From Candidatus Gastranaerophilales bacterium (GTDB lineage: Bacteria; Cyanobacteriota; Vampirovibrionia; Gastranaerophilales; Gastranaerophilaceae): 45,506 nt of DNA. The DNA lies in contig CALVAW010000013.1 of the NCBI GenBank assembly GCA_944325655.1, positions 1 to 45,506 of the forward strand. The letters run 5' to 3'. The stretch's first letter is position 1. The number at the start of each line of letters is the position of its first letter. A program made the translations under genes and the position numbers. This document shows positions 34,212 to 43,222 of this stretch, piece after piece. The notes under the pieces were generated by a model. That model was not told the DNA's origin. It saw nothing but the letters and a program-made list of their open reading frames with translations, and ran no database searches.

Positions 34212-34301
34212 TTAGTAAAAAATAAGAACGCTTTGTTGTTAAGCGTTCTAGTTTTATACTATTAAACTAGTCGGTAGTTTTAACTACCGTCTTAGAGTAT
34301 A
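34212..34301 (-). promoter_or_regulatory. rimP-nusA leader with attenuator-like terminator
   Basis: Minus strand, in transcript order: a -10 hexamer TATACT (34301-34296) with a poor -35; hairpin A, CGGTAGTT / AACTACCG (34289-34272); hairpin B, CTAGTTT / AAACTAG (34270-34248); and hairpin C, AGAACGCTT / AAGCGTTCT (34249-34225), followed by a T-run (34224-34212) about ten bases before the rimP start. Hairpin C plus T-run is a textbook intrinsic terminator inside a 5' leader. B and C share two bases, so they may compete. This suggests premature termination, possibly governed by NusA itself. Confidence 0.6.
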
Positions 34302-34396
34302 TCATGAAATTTTAAAAAATAAAACCTGGAACAAAATAAAACTTTTTTCGTCTTTAACAGTGAACCAATCGTTTATTATTTTTAGAGGAGTTAAGG

Positions 34397-35335
34397 ATGA
34401 ATGTTGGGTATAATTATGACTGTGTTGACTTTGATGAAAAAAAGGAAACAGAAGGATTAGTAGAAAACGAAGATGTAAAAACTTTTAATATAATTGTAAA
34501 TAAAGACGAAGTTTTACAGATGTATTTAAAAGATGTCAGCAGAGTAAAACTTTTGAATCGTGAAGATGAAATTGAAGTAGGCAGAAAAATCAAAGAAGGC
34601 TCTAAGAAAGAAGCAATTATTGCGAAGAAAAAATTAATTCAAGCTAATTTGAGATTAGTTATTTCAATTGCAAAAAGATATACAGGTCAAGGCATTCTTT
34701 TTATGGATTTGGTCCAAGAAGGTTCTTTGGGTTTGATTAAAGCTGCAAGCAGATTTGATTATAAAAAAGGATTTAAATTTTCAACCTATGCAACTTGGTG
34801 GATAAAACAAACAATAATAAGAGCGATTGCGAATAATTCTCGTTCAATAAGAATACCTGTTCACATGGGGGATAAAATAAGAAGTTTGAAGAAAGCAACA
34901 GTGAAACTCACCGTTGATTTAGGCAGAGAACCTACGGATGAGGAGCTTTCCGATTATCTCAAAATTTCTTTAAAAAAGATTAAATTAATAAAAGAATCAG
35001 TAATTAAAGAACCTGTAAGTTTTCATACTCCAATTGCTCAGGATTTAACACTTGAAGATTATATAGCGGATACTGTTGAAAATTCTCCAAATCAAAGAAT
35101 AGAGAAAATTGATTTTAAAAAAGATATATACAGTGCACTTAATCTTTTAAATGAAAGAGAAAGGTTTATCATATTAAATCGTTTTGGATTGGGTGACAGA
35201 AAAACAAAAACTTTAGAAGAGTTGGGAAAAATTTTGGGTTTTTCAAAAGAAAGAATAAGACAAATAGAAATGGAGGGATTAAAAAAATTAAGAAAATCTG
35301 AAGAAACTCAATATTTAAAAGAATATTTGTTATAA
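34397..35335 (+). CDS. Sigma-70 family RNA polymerase sigma factor (RpoD/SigA type)
   Basis: A 312-residue sigma factor. Region 1.2 ([20 protein letters not shown]), region 2 ([45 protein letters not shown]), region 3 ([13 protein letters not shown]) and region 4 ([20 protein letters not shown]) are all present. Region 1.1 is absent and the protein is shorter than most housekeeping SigA proteins, so it is either a compact primary sigma or a group 2 alternative, as cyanobacteria commonly have. The promoter-contacting residues are conserved, so it should read TTGACA/TATAAT promoters like those seen in this window. GAGGAG lies before ATG 34397. It is followed after seven bases by an ABC ATPase gene. 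Confidence 0.92.
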   Translation: MNVGYNYDCVDFDEKKETEGLVENEDVKTFNIIVNKDEVLQMYLKDVSRVKLLNREDEIEVGRKIKEGSKKEAIIAKKKLIQANLRLVISIAKRYTGQGILFMDLVQEGSLGLIKAASRFDYKKGFKFSTYATWWIKQTIIRAIANNSRSIRIPVHMGDKIRSLKKATVKLTVDLGREPTDEELSDYLKISLKKIKLIKESVIKEPVSFHTPIAQDLTLEDYIADTVENSPNQRIEKIDFKKDIYSALNLLNERERFIILNRFGLGDRKTKTLEELGKILGFSKERIRQIEMEGLKKLRKSEETQYLKEYLL

Positions 35336-35342
35336 TAAATAA

Positions 35343-36128
35343 ATGAGAGAAAATTTAATTCAGATTAAAAATTTAGAAAAAACATATTCAACAAAAGGCT
35401 CTTTTTTGGAAGTAAAAAAGGAGCCTCAAGTTGTTTTAAAAGGAATTAATTTAGATATAAGACAAGGTGAGATAATGTCTTTAGTAGGAGAATCCGGATG
35501 CGGAAAATCAACTCTTGCAAATTGTATTTTAAAACTAATTACTCCCGAAAGAGGAGAAATTTTGTTTGACGGTAAAAATATTTTAGATTTTAATAAAACA
35601 CAAACTTTTAATTACAGAAGAAAAATTCAGATGATTTTTCAAAATCCGTATTCAAGTTTAAATCCGAAAATGAAAATTTATGAAACTCTTTTGGAGCCTT
35701 TAATTATTCACAAACAAAAAGATAAAGAAGAAAGAATTAATGAAATGATAGATTTGGTAGGTATTTCCAAAAGTGATTTAAAAAAATACCCCCATGAATT
35801 TTCAGGAGGACAACGTCAAAGAATTGCAATTGCCCGTGCTTTAATTCTGAAGCCCGAGTTTATAGTGGCGGATGAGCCTGTAAGCGCTTTGGATGTAAGT
35901 ATCTGTGCGCAGATAATCAATCTTTTAATTGAATTAAGGGAAAAACTTAATTTGACTATTTTATTTATTTCTCATGACTTAAATCTTGTGAGATATTTGA
36001 GTGATAGAATTGCCGTTATGGATAAGGGCAGGATAGTTGAATGTGAAAATGTTGATGAGATATTTAAAAATCCTAAAGATTCTTATACAAAATTTTTGCT
36101 TTCTTCCATAAGAACAATAAAAGTTTAA
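35343..36128 (+). CDS. ABC transporter ATP-binding protein, oligopeptide (OppF/DppF) type
   Basis: A 261-residue ATPase. Walker A GESGCGKST, Q-loop (MIFQNPYSSLNPKM, typical of the Opp/Dpp/Nik group), signature FSGGQRQRIAIARAL, Walker B FIVADEPVSALD and H-loop ISHD are all intact. OppF-type subunits normally pair with OppD and two permeases; none is in the window, so it is an orphan subunit or serves permeases elsewhere. It begins seven bases after the sigma factor, likely in one transcript, and overlaps the convergent DUF815 gene by 4 bases. Confidence 0.9.
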   Translation: MRENLIQIKNLEKTYSTKGSFLEVKKEPQVVLKGINLDIRQGEIMSLVGESGCGKSTLANCILKLITPERGEILFDGKNILDFNKTQTFNYRRKIQMIFQNPYSSLNPKMKIYETLLEPLIIHKQKDKEERINEMIDLVGISKSDLKKYPHEFSGGQRQRIAIARALILKPEFIVADEPVSALDVSICAQIINLLIELREKLNLTILFISHDLNLVRYLSDRIAVMDKGRIVECENVDEIFKNPKDSYTKFLLSSIRTIKV

Positions 36129-37303
36129 ATATTAATATTTGCTAATATATTATCAATTAATTGTCTTGCGGTCCTTGGACTTTTTGAGCCTTTAATCAGA
36201 GCCATTTTTTGTGCTTTTTCAATTAAAATTTTATCATCCATTTTTATTTTATTGTCGTGAGCTAATTTTGTAACTATTCTTATGTATTCTTCATTTGTTG
36301 GCTTTTGAAAAAGGAGATTTATGCCAAATCTTTCAGATAGTGATGTGATTTCATTTAAGGTATCATTCAGATGAATTTCATCTCCTTTTCTTGATTGAAA
36401 ACTTTCTTTCACAAGGTGTCTTCTGTTTGATGTTGCGTATATTGCGGCATTTTTCGGGCATTGAATTAAAGAACCTTCTATAATTGCTTTCATTGTTGAA
36501 AACGTGTTGTCGGTATCGTCGAAAGAAATGTCATCTGCAAATATAATAAATTTATGAGCTGACATGCTTAATTTTTCATATAATTTGTCGAGATTAATTA
36601 GATTGTTTTTAAATATTTGAACCATTTTTAAATCTTCAAATTCATTTAATAATGCTCTTACGCTGGAAGATTTTCCACAGCCCGCATCTCCATATAAGAG
36701 AATATTATTAACTTTTGCGCTATTAAGTAAAGCTTTTGTATTTTCATAAAGAATTCTTTTTTGTTCTTTATATTCTTTTAAGTCTTTAAATGTAGTATTG
36801 TCATTGAATTTAACGGGTTTTATTTCAAAATCGTTATCAAAGATGAAAGCTCTGAAGTTTTCAAACGCATCAATATCGGTTTTTAAATTGTGTTGTTTTA
36901 GTTCGCTCGGGTTGATTTGAGAATTTTTAAAATTTGGTAATTTTTCAATTAAATCAGAATTTTTGGGAAATTTTTTAATTAAGATTTGTTTAAGATGTTT
37001 GTGTGAAATTTTTGACAAATTTTCTATAATTTCAAGTTCCCCTTGAATGTTTTTAATATTAATTTTTGGGGTTTCTTTGCAAATACAATCCTTTAGATAA
37101 CCAGAAAAATTGTCATACTTTGTTTTTTTAAGTTCGGTTAAAAAGATGCTGTATACTTTTAAATGTTTTTCTAAATCATTATCATTTGTGTCACAAAATG
37201 TTTTTAATAATTCTAAAAAAGCTTTTATCGCAGAATATTTTTTAATTGGGTTTAATTCAATTAAAAAATATGTTGAAAGGTATATTTCTTTTAATTTTTT
37301 CAT
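36125..37303 (-). CDS. DUF815-family AAA+ ATPase
   Basis: A 392-residue protein. The N-terminal 150 residues are helical and variable. The C-terminal half is a DUF815-type ATPase: Walker A GDAGCGKSS at 205-213, a Walker B-like FIIFADDISF, the diagnostic ATSNRRHLVKE segment (sensor 1), and a C-terminal lid (SPRTARQLID). The biological role of DUF815 proteins is unknown. It is the last gene of a tight operon, two bases after glgX, which itself follows a DUF1015 gene. No further clue to its job. Confidence 0.88.
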   Translation of the reverse strand: MKKLKEIYLSTYFLIELNPIKKYSAIKAFLELLKTFCDTNDNDLEKHLKVYSIFLTELKKTKYDNFSGYLKDCICKETPKINIKNIQGELEIIENLSKISHKHLKQILIKKFPKNSDLIEKLPNFKNSQINPSELKQHNLKTDIDAFENFRAFIFDNDFEIKPVKFNDNTTFKDLKEYKEQKRILYENTKALLNSAKVNNILLYGDAGCGKSSSVRALLNEFEDLKMVQIFKNNLINLDKLYEKLSMSAHKFIIFADDISFDDTDNTFSTMKAIIEGSLIQCPKNAAIYATSNRRHLVKESFQSRKGDEIHLNDTLNEITSLSERFGINLLFQKPTNEEYIRIVTKLAHDNKIKMDDKILIEKAQKMALIKGSKSPRTARQLIDNILANINI

Positions 37304-37305
37304 AG

Positions 37306-39429
37306 TTATTTTTCCATAAATATTGCCAGCGCATGAGGGTTTAAAATGTAGTTTTTTTCAATATAGTCTTTTGCTTCAAGATTATAATTATTAAAAACGG
37401 AAGAATCGGCGCAAATATGCCATGATTTTTCCTTTTGATTTGTCGGAAGTATTATATTTAAAGAATCTTCACTTTTGCTTAAAGCTACATATATTCTGTT
37501 TTGAAGTGAATTTAGAAGAGCTCCGAAGAATTTTTCTTTTGTATTAAGCCAATAACCGTCGTTATTTATATCTGCAATTTCGCCGTTATCATAGTGATAG
37601 GTCAGGGAGTTAATAAAATCTTTGCTTCTGAAAATGTAATTTTCATTTCTGAATTTTATTAAATTTCTGATAAATTCCATTGTTCTGTTTTCAAAAGTAT
37701 CTTTTCTTATTGCTTTTTCCCAGTTTAGATAATTGGTTCCGTCATCTTTATTATAGCTGTTATTATTGCCGTTTTTGGTGTGCATTATAATATCCCCGAT
37801 TTGTATCATGGGAATGCCGTATGATAAAAATAATAATGCGAGTTGCTTTCTTATAGCGTTTTCTTTTAAATAAGCGTTATTATTATAATCTCCTGATATT
37901 TCCCAATCGGAGCCGCCTTGAGTTGATGAGCTTTTATGTTTAAAATTATTTAAATCAAAAAGTGTAAAACCGTCATGTGATGATATGTAGTTGATTGATC
38001 TGTTTATGTTTTTAAATATTGAAGGAGAACCTTCCATTATGTCTTTTATTTGTATGGGTGCAATTTCGTTTGGTCTTATGGTTATTTTTCTGACGGTATC
38101 TCTGAAGATATCGTTCCATTCTGCAAAGAAGGAGGGAAAATTGCCGAGTTGATAACATTCTTTTCCGCCGCAAGTCCAAGGTTCCGCTATTAAAATTATT
38201 CCTTCCTGATTTTCATTGAAGTTATCTGCTACTTTTATATTTTTTTGATTTAATTTTTCTTTTAATTTACCTGCAAGAGAATCAATATTACAATATGTTT
38301 CTTCGCAGTCACAGTTTTTTTCTAATAATGCTGCAGCAAGGTCAAATCTGAAAGCATCAACTCCTTGATTGCTCCAAAAGGCTATTGAATCAACTATTAA
38401 ATCAAGTACACCCTCGTTATTGGTGTTAAAATCGTTTCCGCATCCTGAGTTAGAGCGGTAATATCCGTTTTTATATACTTTATAATATGTTGAATTATCA
38501 ATAAGTGCGTATGAAAGAAGGTTTGCATCATCAAGATTGTGATTAACCAGCCCCCCTTCGCCTGTATGATTGTATACCATATCAAGGCAAATTTTTATGT
38601 CATTTTTGTGAAATTCATCCACCATTTGTCGAAATTCATTTAAGAGATTTCCGTATGATTTATTGTATGCATATTTTCTTGCAAGACTAAAATAATCTAA
38701 AGGCATATATCCCCAATGATTTACGCCGTTTTGTTTTGAATCAAATTCATTTAAAGGCAAAAATTCAACCATTGTGACACCGAGGCTTTTTATGCTTTTT
38801 GCAAATTTAGCCGCACCAAGATATGTTCCGTGTTCCGGCATGTTTATATTTTGAGTTAAATCTTTTATATGTACTTCGCCTATTATTTCTTCATTAAAAG
38901 CACGTGGTTTTATTGATGCTACAGCTTTTTTTTCTTTCGGATAAAATACTGATTTTATTGCCCATTTAGCGTTATCTATAAGGTGAAAATTTCCGCCGGA
39001 GCGAAACATGTTAAATCCGGGATTGACATCTGAAGGAAGATGAGACAGCTCTTGACTATAGGGGTCAAAAGCAATTTTATTGGGATTAAATCTGTTGTTT
39101 TTATCGTCAAATTTTGATTTATAACCGATATCCGTTCCGGGCTCAAAATTTTCTTTATATTCCCAGTTTTCTCCAAAAACTCTGAAACCGTAGAAAATAG
39201 GCTTTTTATGACAATTAAGAATATAATCTTTTACTTTTGTTTGCCATATATTACCTTCGCCTTTTTTCATATTTAGCGTCATTATGGGATTTTCACCTTG
39301 AGGGTTTTCAAAAATGCAAAGTTTTACTGCAGTTGCATTTTTTGAAAACAACTTAAATTCGACGCATCCTTCTTTTTCGTTGTAATTTGCGCCTAATGGA
39401 GTTTTATCATTTGTGATTATGTTTTCCAT
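37306..39429 (-). CDS. glgX: Glycogen debranching enzyme, GlgX/isoamylase type
   Basis: A 707-residue GH13 enzyme hydrolysing alpha-1,6 branches of glycogen or limit dextrin. An N-terminal CBM48-like domain (about 12-110) precedes the barrel. The four GH13 regions are intact: DMVYNH at 283-288, DAFRFDLAA with the nucleophile Asp363, LIAEPW with the acid/base Glu416, and SSHDG with Asp486. A short C-terminal beta domain follows. AGGT lies upstream of ATG 39429. It is sandwiched between DUF1015 and DUF815 genes with 2-3-base gaps. Substrate choice between GlgX and TreX cannot be settled by eye. Confidence 0.93.
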   Translation of the reverse strand: MENIITNDKTPLGANYNEKEGCVEFKLFSKNATAVKLCIFENPQGENPIMTLNMKKGEGNIWQTKVKDYILNCHKKPIFYGFRVFGENWEYKENFEPGTDIGYKSKFDDKNNRFNPNKIAFDPYSQELSHLPSDVNPGFNMFRSGGNFHLIDNAKWAIKSVFYPKEKKAVASIKPRAFNEEIIGEVHIKDLTQNINMPEHGTYLGAAKFAKSIKSLGVTMVEFLPLNEFDSKQNGVNHWGYMPLDYFSLARKYAYNKSYGNLLNEFRQMVDEFHKNDIKICLDMVYNHTGEGGLVNHNLDDANLLSYALIDNSTYYKVYKNGYYRSNSGCGNDFNTNNEGVLDLIVDSIAFWSNQGVDAFRFDLAAALLEKNCDCEETYCNIDSLAGKLKEKLNQKNIKVADNFNENQEGIILIAEPWTCGGKECYQLGNFPSFFAEWNDIFRDTVRKITIRPNEIAPIQIKDIMEGSPSIFKNINRSINYISSHDGFTLFDLNNFKHKSSSTQGGSDWEISGDYNNNAYLKENAIRKQLALLFLSYGIPMIQIGDIIMHTKNGNNNSYNKDDGTNYLNWEKAIRKDTFENRTMEFIRNLIKFRNENYIFRSKDFINSLTYHYDNGEIADINNDGYWLNTKEKFFGALLNSLQNRIYVALSKSEDSLNIILPTNQKEKSWHICADSSVFNNYNLEAKDYIEKNYILNPHALAIFMEK

Positions 39430-39432
39430 AAT

Positions 39433-40671
39433 TTACCTGTCAAGCGGATTGATGACAATTCCCGATAATAATTTCGGATAGAAATATGTTGATTTTTGCG
39501 GCATTCTCAAGCCTTGTTTTGAAATATCCAATATATTTTTCATTTTTGGATATGCCATTATGAATACCGCATTTGCCTCTTTTTTAATTGAATTAAAAGC
39601 GACTGATTCTCTTTTTTCATATTTTATACCTTTTTGAGCCATGAGTTCTTCTTGGGTAAAATTTAACTCTTTTTTAAGAATGATTTCATGCAGAACCGTC
39701 AGGTCTAAATTTTGCAGAGCTTGCGGAGCTTTAATTGTTTCTTTTATGCCATGTTTTAGCTTTAAAATATAAAAATTGTTATCCCCTTTTAAAATTAATC
39801 CTATTGTAATTTGTTTTTGATTTTCTTCTTCTATTTTGTTTAAAAAAGTTTCTTTTTCATCCGTTTTTTCTATTTCATAATATTTTGATACTTTTTCGAG
39901 CAGATTAGGCGTTTCTTTTTCGATAATTCTATGAGTCGGATATATGATAAGATTTTCATCCGAAGCATTTGTAAAGTAACTCATAACATATTGCGCATAT
40001 TCGTTTTCCGGATGTTCTTTTGCATATTTCATTGAAGTCTCATAGCGATGGTGACCGTCAGCTATCAAGAGAGTTTTATTTGAAAGTGTTTTTTGGATGA
40101 GTCGAATATCTTTTTCGTTATCAATTAGATATATAATATTTTCAACTCCTAAATCGTCTGTAGCTTGCATGTAGGGTTTTTGATTAAGATATTTTTGAGC
40201 AATTTTTTCTATAGAGAATGTTTCGTCATTGTATATCATAAAAATTTGTGAAAAAAATGCTTTTGTTGCACTTATAAGTTTATATCTGTCTTCTTTCGGA
40301 CCACCCATGGTATATTCGTGCGGAAGTATTTTTTTTGTACTAAAATCTTCGATTTTGTTTCTCGCTATAAATCCTTTTCTTTCTATTAATTTGCCTTTTT
40401 CATTCTTATATTTTTGGATTATGTAAAATATTGAAGGTTTTTTGACAGGAATTAAAATTTTTTCTTTTTTCCAATTTTCAAAATATTTTTTTGCATCTTC
40501 ATAACGATTATTGCCTTTTGTCAAAATAAGTCTTGCTATGTTGTATTTGCTTCTTTCATACAATTCATCAAGATATTTTTCATCGATAACATCATAAGGC
40601 GGCGCTATCACATCTTTTATATTTATTTCTTCTTGATTATAGACAATCGCATTTAATGGTAGAATTTCCAT
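39433..40671 (-). CDS. DUF1015 family protein
   Basis: A 412-residue protein of the DUF1015 family, recognisable by the N-terminal IAPPYDVIDEKYLDELYERS, the FIARNKIEDF segment, LPHEYTM, and IADGHHRYETSMKYAKEHPE. The family is widespread in bacteria and archaea, often near serine or sugar metabolism genes, but the activity is not established. The conserved His-rich and acidic residues suggest a hydrolase or kinase-like active site. ATG 40671 is preceded by AGGA and by a good promoter at 40710-40737. It heads the operon DUF1015-glgX-DUF815. Confidence 0.92.
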   Translation of the reverse strand: MEILPLNAIVYNQEEINIKDVIAPPYDVIDEKYLDELYERSKYNIARLILTKGNNRYEDAKKYFENWKKEKILIPVKKPSIFYIIQKYKNEKGKLIERKGFIARNKIEDFSTKKILPHEYTMGGPKEDRYKLISATKAFFSQIFMIYNDETFSIEKIAQKYLNQKPYMQATDDLGVENIIYLIDNEKDIRLIQKTLSNKTLLIADGHHRYETSMKYAKEHPENEYAQYVMSYFTNASDENLIIYPTHRIIEKETPNLLEKVSKYYEIEKTDEKETFLNKIEEENQKQITIGLILKGDNNFYILKLKHGIKETIKAPQALQNLDLTVLHEIILKKELNFTQEELMAQKGIKYEKRESVAFNSIKKEANAVFIMAYPKMKNILDISKQGLRMPQKSTYFYPKLLSGIVINPLDR

Positions 40672-40709
40672 GGTTTTTTCCTGTTGTTCTTATTATAAGT
40701 ATATCTTAG

Positions 40710-40737
40710 AGTATAATTTATGCTTTGTAAAATTCAA
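40710..40737 (-). promoter_or_regulatory. Promoter of the DUF1015-glgX-DUF815 operon
   Basis: Minus strand TTGAAT (40737-40732), a 16-base spacer and TATACT (40715-40710), about 40 bases ahead of the start at 40671. Confidence 0.55.
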
Positions 40738-40839
40738 AATAGTTTGTAACAAATGTTACAAATTGATGCTTTTTGTCAATTTTATTTTAAAAAAATACTT
40801 TATATTCATGTGTGTAGTATAAGTTTATAGGTTAGTTTT

Positions 40840-41718
40840 ATGACGTGTGAGATTAAAAGCACGAATAGTTATTATGATGTAAAAAAGAGCTCAGGTTCTT
40901 CTTTGAGTGATTTTTTGGATAAAAGATTATCTCAAGTTAAGGATGAACAGGGTTTTTTGGGTAACATTTGGAATGGCATTAAAGAATTTAGCGGTCTGGG
41001 TCAAAGTGCTTCAGATTGCGAAACAATGGTAGAAAAATTTAATGCAGGTAAAATTTCTTTTGAAGAGGCTGTTAATTATATTGATAGTTTTGAAAATAAA
41101 CAGGAAAACATGTCTAATTTGTTGTCCAATATTTTAACCGGTGTCGGTGCTATAGCAACAACCGTTTTAACATCCGGAACCGGAACTATTTTATGGAAAA
41201 CCGCTATATCATGCGGAGCTCCCATAGGGGCTGCTTTGAAGGCATCAATAAATCTTTTGGATAGAGCAACAAATGATATTGAAGGTGACGAATTTAATCT
41301 TAAAGATATAGCAAAAGATGCTATTTCAGGTGCTTTAACAGGAGCTACAAGTGCAGTTTCTTCTGGTGTCGGTAAAGGCATTGAAGCTGGAAAATTGTCT
41401 TCTTCCCTTTTTAATGGTGCAAAATGCGGTGTTATATGCGGTGCAGCTTCGGGTGCCGGAACTTATATGACCGATGTTGCATTTGATGATAAAGAATTTG
41501 ATACCGGTGAATTTCTTCTTAATACCGCAACTTCTGCTTTTGTATCAGGTTCTGTAGGTGCTGTAGTAGGAGGCGGAATGTATGGTATGGCTAATGTAGC
41601 CGGAAATGTCGGTGAAAAAGTAACCAGATCGACTGCTCAAACTATAGTTGCTGATTCTACTTCAAGTACATCAAGAAAAATTTTAGGACAGGCTGAAAAA
41701 AATGTTTTATTTACTTAA
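40840..41718 (+). CDS. Unknown Gly/Ala-rich protein, effector- or pre-toxin-like
   Basis: A 292-residue protein I do not recognise. The N-terminal part is polar and helical (SLSDFLDKRLSQVKDEQGFL). From about residue 95 come repeated amphipathic, small-residue-rich helices: ILTGVGAIATTVLTSGTGTI, ISGALTGATSAVSSGVGKGI, GAKCGVICGAASGAGTYMTD and VSGSVGAVVGGGMYGMANVA. The pattern resembles the helical pre-toxin segments of polymorphic toxins and some membrane-inserting effectors, but no toxin domain follows and there is no signal peptide. It has no strong ribosome-binding site. It is convergent with the SDR gene, overlapping it by 4 bases. The function is unknown. Confidence 0.7.
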   Translation: MTCEIKSTNSYYDVKKSSGSSLSDFLDKRLSQVKDEQGFLGNIWNGIKEFSGLGQSASDCETMVEKFNAGKISFEEAVNYIDSFENKQENMSNLLSNILTGVGAIATTVLTSGTGTILWKTAISCGAPIGAALKASINLLDRATNDIEGDEFNLKDIAKDAISGALTGATSAVSSGVGKGIEAGKLSSSLFNGAKCGVICGAASGAGTYMTDVAFDDKEFDTGEFLLNTATSAFVSGSVGAVVGGGMYGMANVAGNVGEKVTRSTAQTIVADSTSSTSRKILGQAEKNVLFT

Positions 41719-42416
41719 CATCCTATTGAAAGACCGGCGCAGAGATTTATGTTTTGTCCGGTTATACCTTTAGCATCTTCTGAAATCAGGTATTCGCAAA
41801 GTTTTGCGACTTCTATTGGTTGTATAAATCTTTTTTGAGGTGTTACATCAAGCACTTCCTGTTTGTCTTCGTTTGTTAAAGACTTTTCTGTAAGAGGCGT
41901 TTCAACCCATCCCGGATTTATTTGGTTTACTGTTATATTATATGGTGCTACTTCAAGTGCAAGAGCCTTGGTTAAACCAGAAAGAGCAGCTTTAGTCGCT
42001 GAATAGAGAGTTGCATTTGCTTCTCCTACCATACCTGATATTGAACCAATGTTTATTATTCTTCCCCATTTGTTTTTTTTCATTTCTGGAATTACAAGGG
42101 CTGATAAAACATAGGCAGATTTAAAATTTAAGTCTGTAAGATAAGAGATTTCATCAAATTCCATTTTTTCAATCGGTTTATAAATATATTGCCCTGCACA
42201 ATTTATAAGAACATTAATATCCGAGTTAAAGTATTCTTTTGCTTTTTGGTAAAGAGCTTCTATTGAAAATATATCAATAAGATCACAAGAATAGTAGTTT
42301 ACTTTTTCTATTTTTCTTCTGCCGCTTAAAAAGATATCATTTTCTTCTTTTGATAAAGTATTGGCTATTTCAAGACCAATTCCCGAACTGGAGCCGGTAA
42401 TCAAAATATTTGCCAT
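41715..42416 (-). CDS. Short-chain dehydrogenase/reductase (FabG-like)
   Basis: A 233-residue classical SDR, NAD(P)-dependent. The cofactor motif TGSSSGIG is at residues 7-14, NCAG at 72-75, catalytic Ser125, and YSATK with Tyr138 and Lys142; the C-terminal NPGWVETPL segment follows. The closest functional label is 3-oxoacyl-ACP reductase, but SDR specificity cannot be read from these motifs and no fatty-acid genes are near. Its start overlaps the stop of the preceding 112-residue gene in a TAATG junction. Confidence 0.9.
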   Translation of the reverse strand: MANILITGSSSGIGLEIANTLSKEENDIFLSGRRKIEKVNYYSCDLIDIFSIEALYQKAKEYFNSDINVLINCAGQYIYKPIEKMEFDEISYLTDLNFKSAYVLSALVIPEMKKNKWGRIINIGSISGMVGEANATLYSATKAALSGLTKALALEVAPYNITVNQINPGWVETPLTEKSLTNEDKQEVLDVTPQKRFIQPIEVAKLCEYLISEDAKGITGQNINLCAGLSIGC

Positions 42417-42754
42417 TAATCCAATCCTTCAATTTTAATATGGTAAGAACTTAAAATTTTGTCGGTAAATTTTTGAACTATTAAATCTCTTTCTTCTTCG
42501 TTTAAATCCCTAAGAGATTCTATAGCAAGGTGAACATTTGGATTTTTATCGTACCACCTTTTATAATCTTTCGGATTAAAAGATGCCACTTCTTGTATTA
42601 TTTTTGTATAATCACGATCTATCATTTCAGAGGATTCAATTATCATATCGATTGCTATTTCGCATTGTTCCTCGATTGATAAATCTCTTAAAAGATTCAT
42701 AAAAGCTTTCAGGTATTCATTTTTTTCATACCATCTCTGTATGTATTTTTTCAT
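42416..42754 (-). CDS. Unknown protein with two internal repeats
   Basis: A 112-residue, highly charged helical protein made of two related halves: RWYEKNEYLKAFMNLLRDLS at about 7-26 and RWYDKNPNVHLAIESLRDLN at about 67-86, each followed by an acidic helix (IEEQCEIAIDMI; EEERDLIVQKF). It looks like an ancient duplication of a helical-hairpin unit. There is no signal peptide. It is translationally coupled to the SDR gene by TAATG. I know no family for it. Confidence 0.75.
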   Translation of the reverse strand: MKKYIQRWYEKNEYLKAFMNLLRDLSIEEQCEIAIDMIIESSEMIDRDYTKIIQEVASFNPKDYKRWYDKNPNVHLAIESLRDLNEEERDLIVQKFTDKILSSYHIKIEGLD

Positions 42755-42804
42755 ATTGAGATTATAACAAAAATATTTTTTTTTGAAATTTTTTAAAAAA
42801 AGAC

Positions 42805-42833
42805 TTGCTAAAAGGAAAAAACTTTAATATAAT
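42805..42833 (+). promoter_or_regulatory. Promoter of the HU gene
   Basis: TTGCTA (42805-42810), a 17-base spacer and a perfect TATAAT (42828-42833). The predicted start site is about 42840, giving a leader of some 24 bases that contains AAAGG before ATG 42864. Confidence 0.8.
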
Positions 42834-42863
42834 CCAAAAAGAGATATAGAAAGGGGTTCGTAA

Positions 42864-43142
42864 ATGAACAAAGAAGAATTAGTACAAGAAATTTCAAAAA
42901 AAGCTAAAGTTACTCAAAAAGAAGCAGCTGAAGTTTTGGGAAACTTAGTTGAAACTATTCAAAAAACTGTTTCTAAAGGTGAAAAAGTTACTTTAGTTGG
43001 TTTCGGTACTTTTGAAGCTAGAAAAAGAGCAGCTAGAACAGGCAGAAATCCTCAAACAGGTAAAGAAATTAAAATTGCTGCAAAAACAGTTCCTGCATTT
43101 TCTGCCGGTAAAAAATTCAAAGAATTGGTTAACAAAAAATAA
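42864..43142 (+). CDS. hup: DNA-binding protein HU
   Basis: A 92-residue nucleoid protein that bends and compacts DNA as a dimer. It begins MNKEELVQEISKKAKVTQKE and contains the conserved GFGTFEARKRAARTGRNPQT segment with the Pro-bearing DNA-binding arm, then GKEIKIAAKTVPAF and SAGKKFKELV. Length is typical. It is a single-gene transcript with a strong promoter (42805-42833), AAAGG before the start, and a strong terminator. Whether it is HU-alpha-like or the sole HU cannot be said here. Confidence 0.97.
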   Translation: MNKEELVQEISKKAKVTQKEAAEVLGNLVETIQKTVSKGEKVTLVGFGTFEARKRAARTGRNPQTGKEIKIAAKTVPAFSAGKKFKELVNKK

Positions 43143-43164
43143 GTTCTTTGAAATAATAAAATTA

Positions 43165-43192
43165 AAGAGCTGTACAAAATTGTACAGCTCTT
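43165..43192 (+). terminator. Intrinsic terminator after HU
   Basis: Perfect arms 43165-43177 (AAGAGCTGTACAA) and 43180-43192, followed by TGTTTTAG as the U-rich tail. Confidence 0.9.
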
Positions 43193-43222
43193 GTTTTAGT
43201 TTATTTGGAGTATTTATGTTAA

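Noticed and set aside
35343-36128. A complete oligopeptide transporter.
   Set aside because: Only one ATPase gene is present, with no permease, partner ATPase or binding protein in the window.
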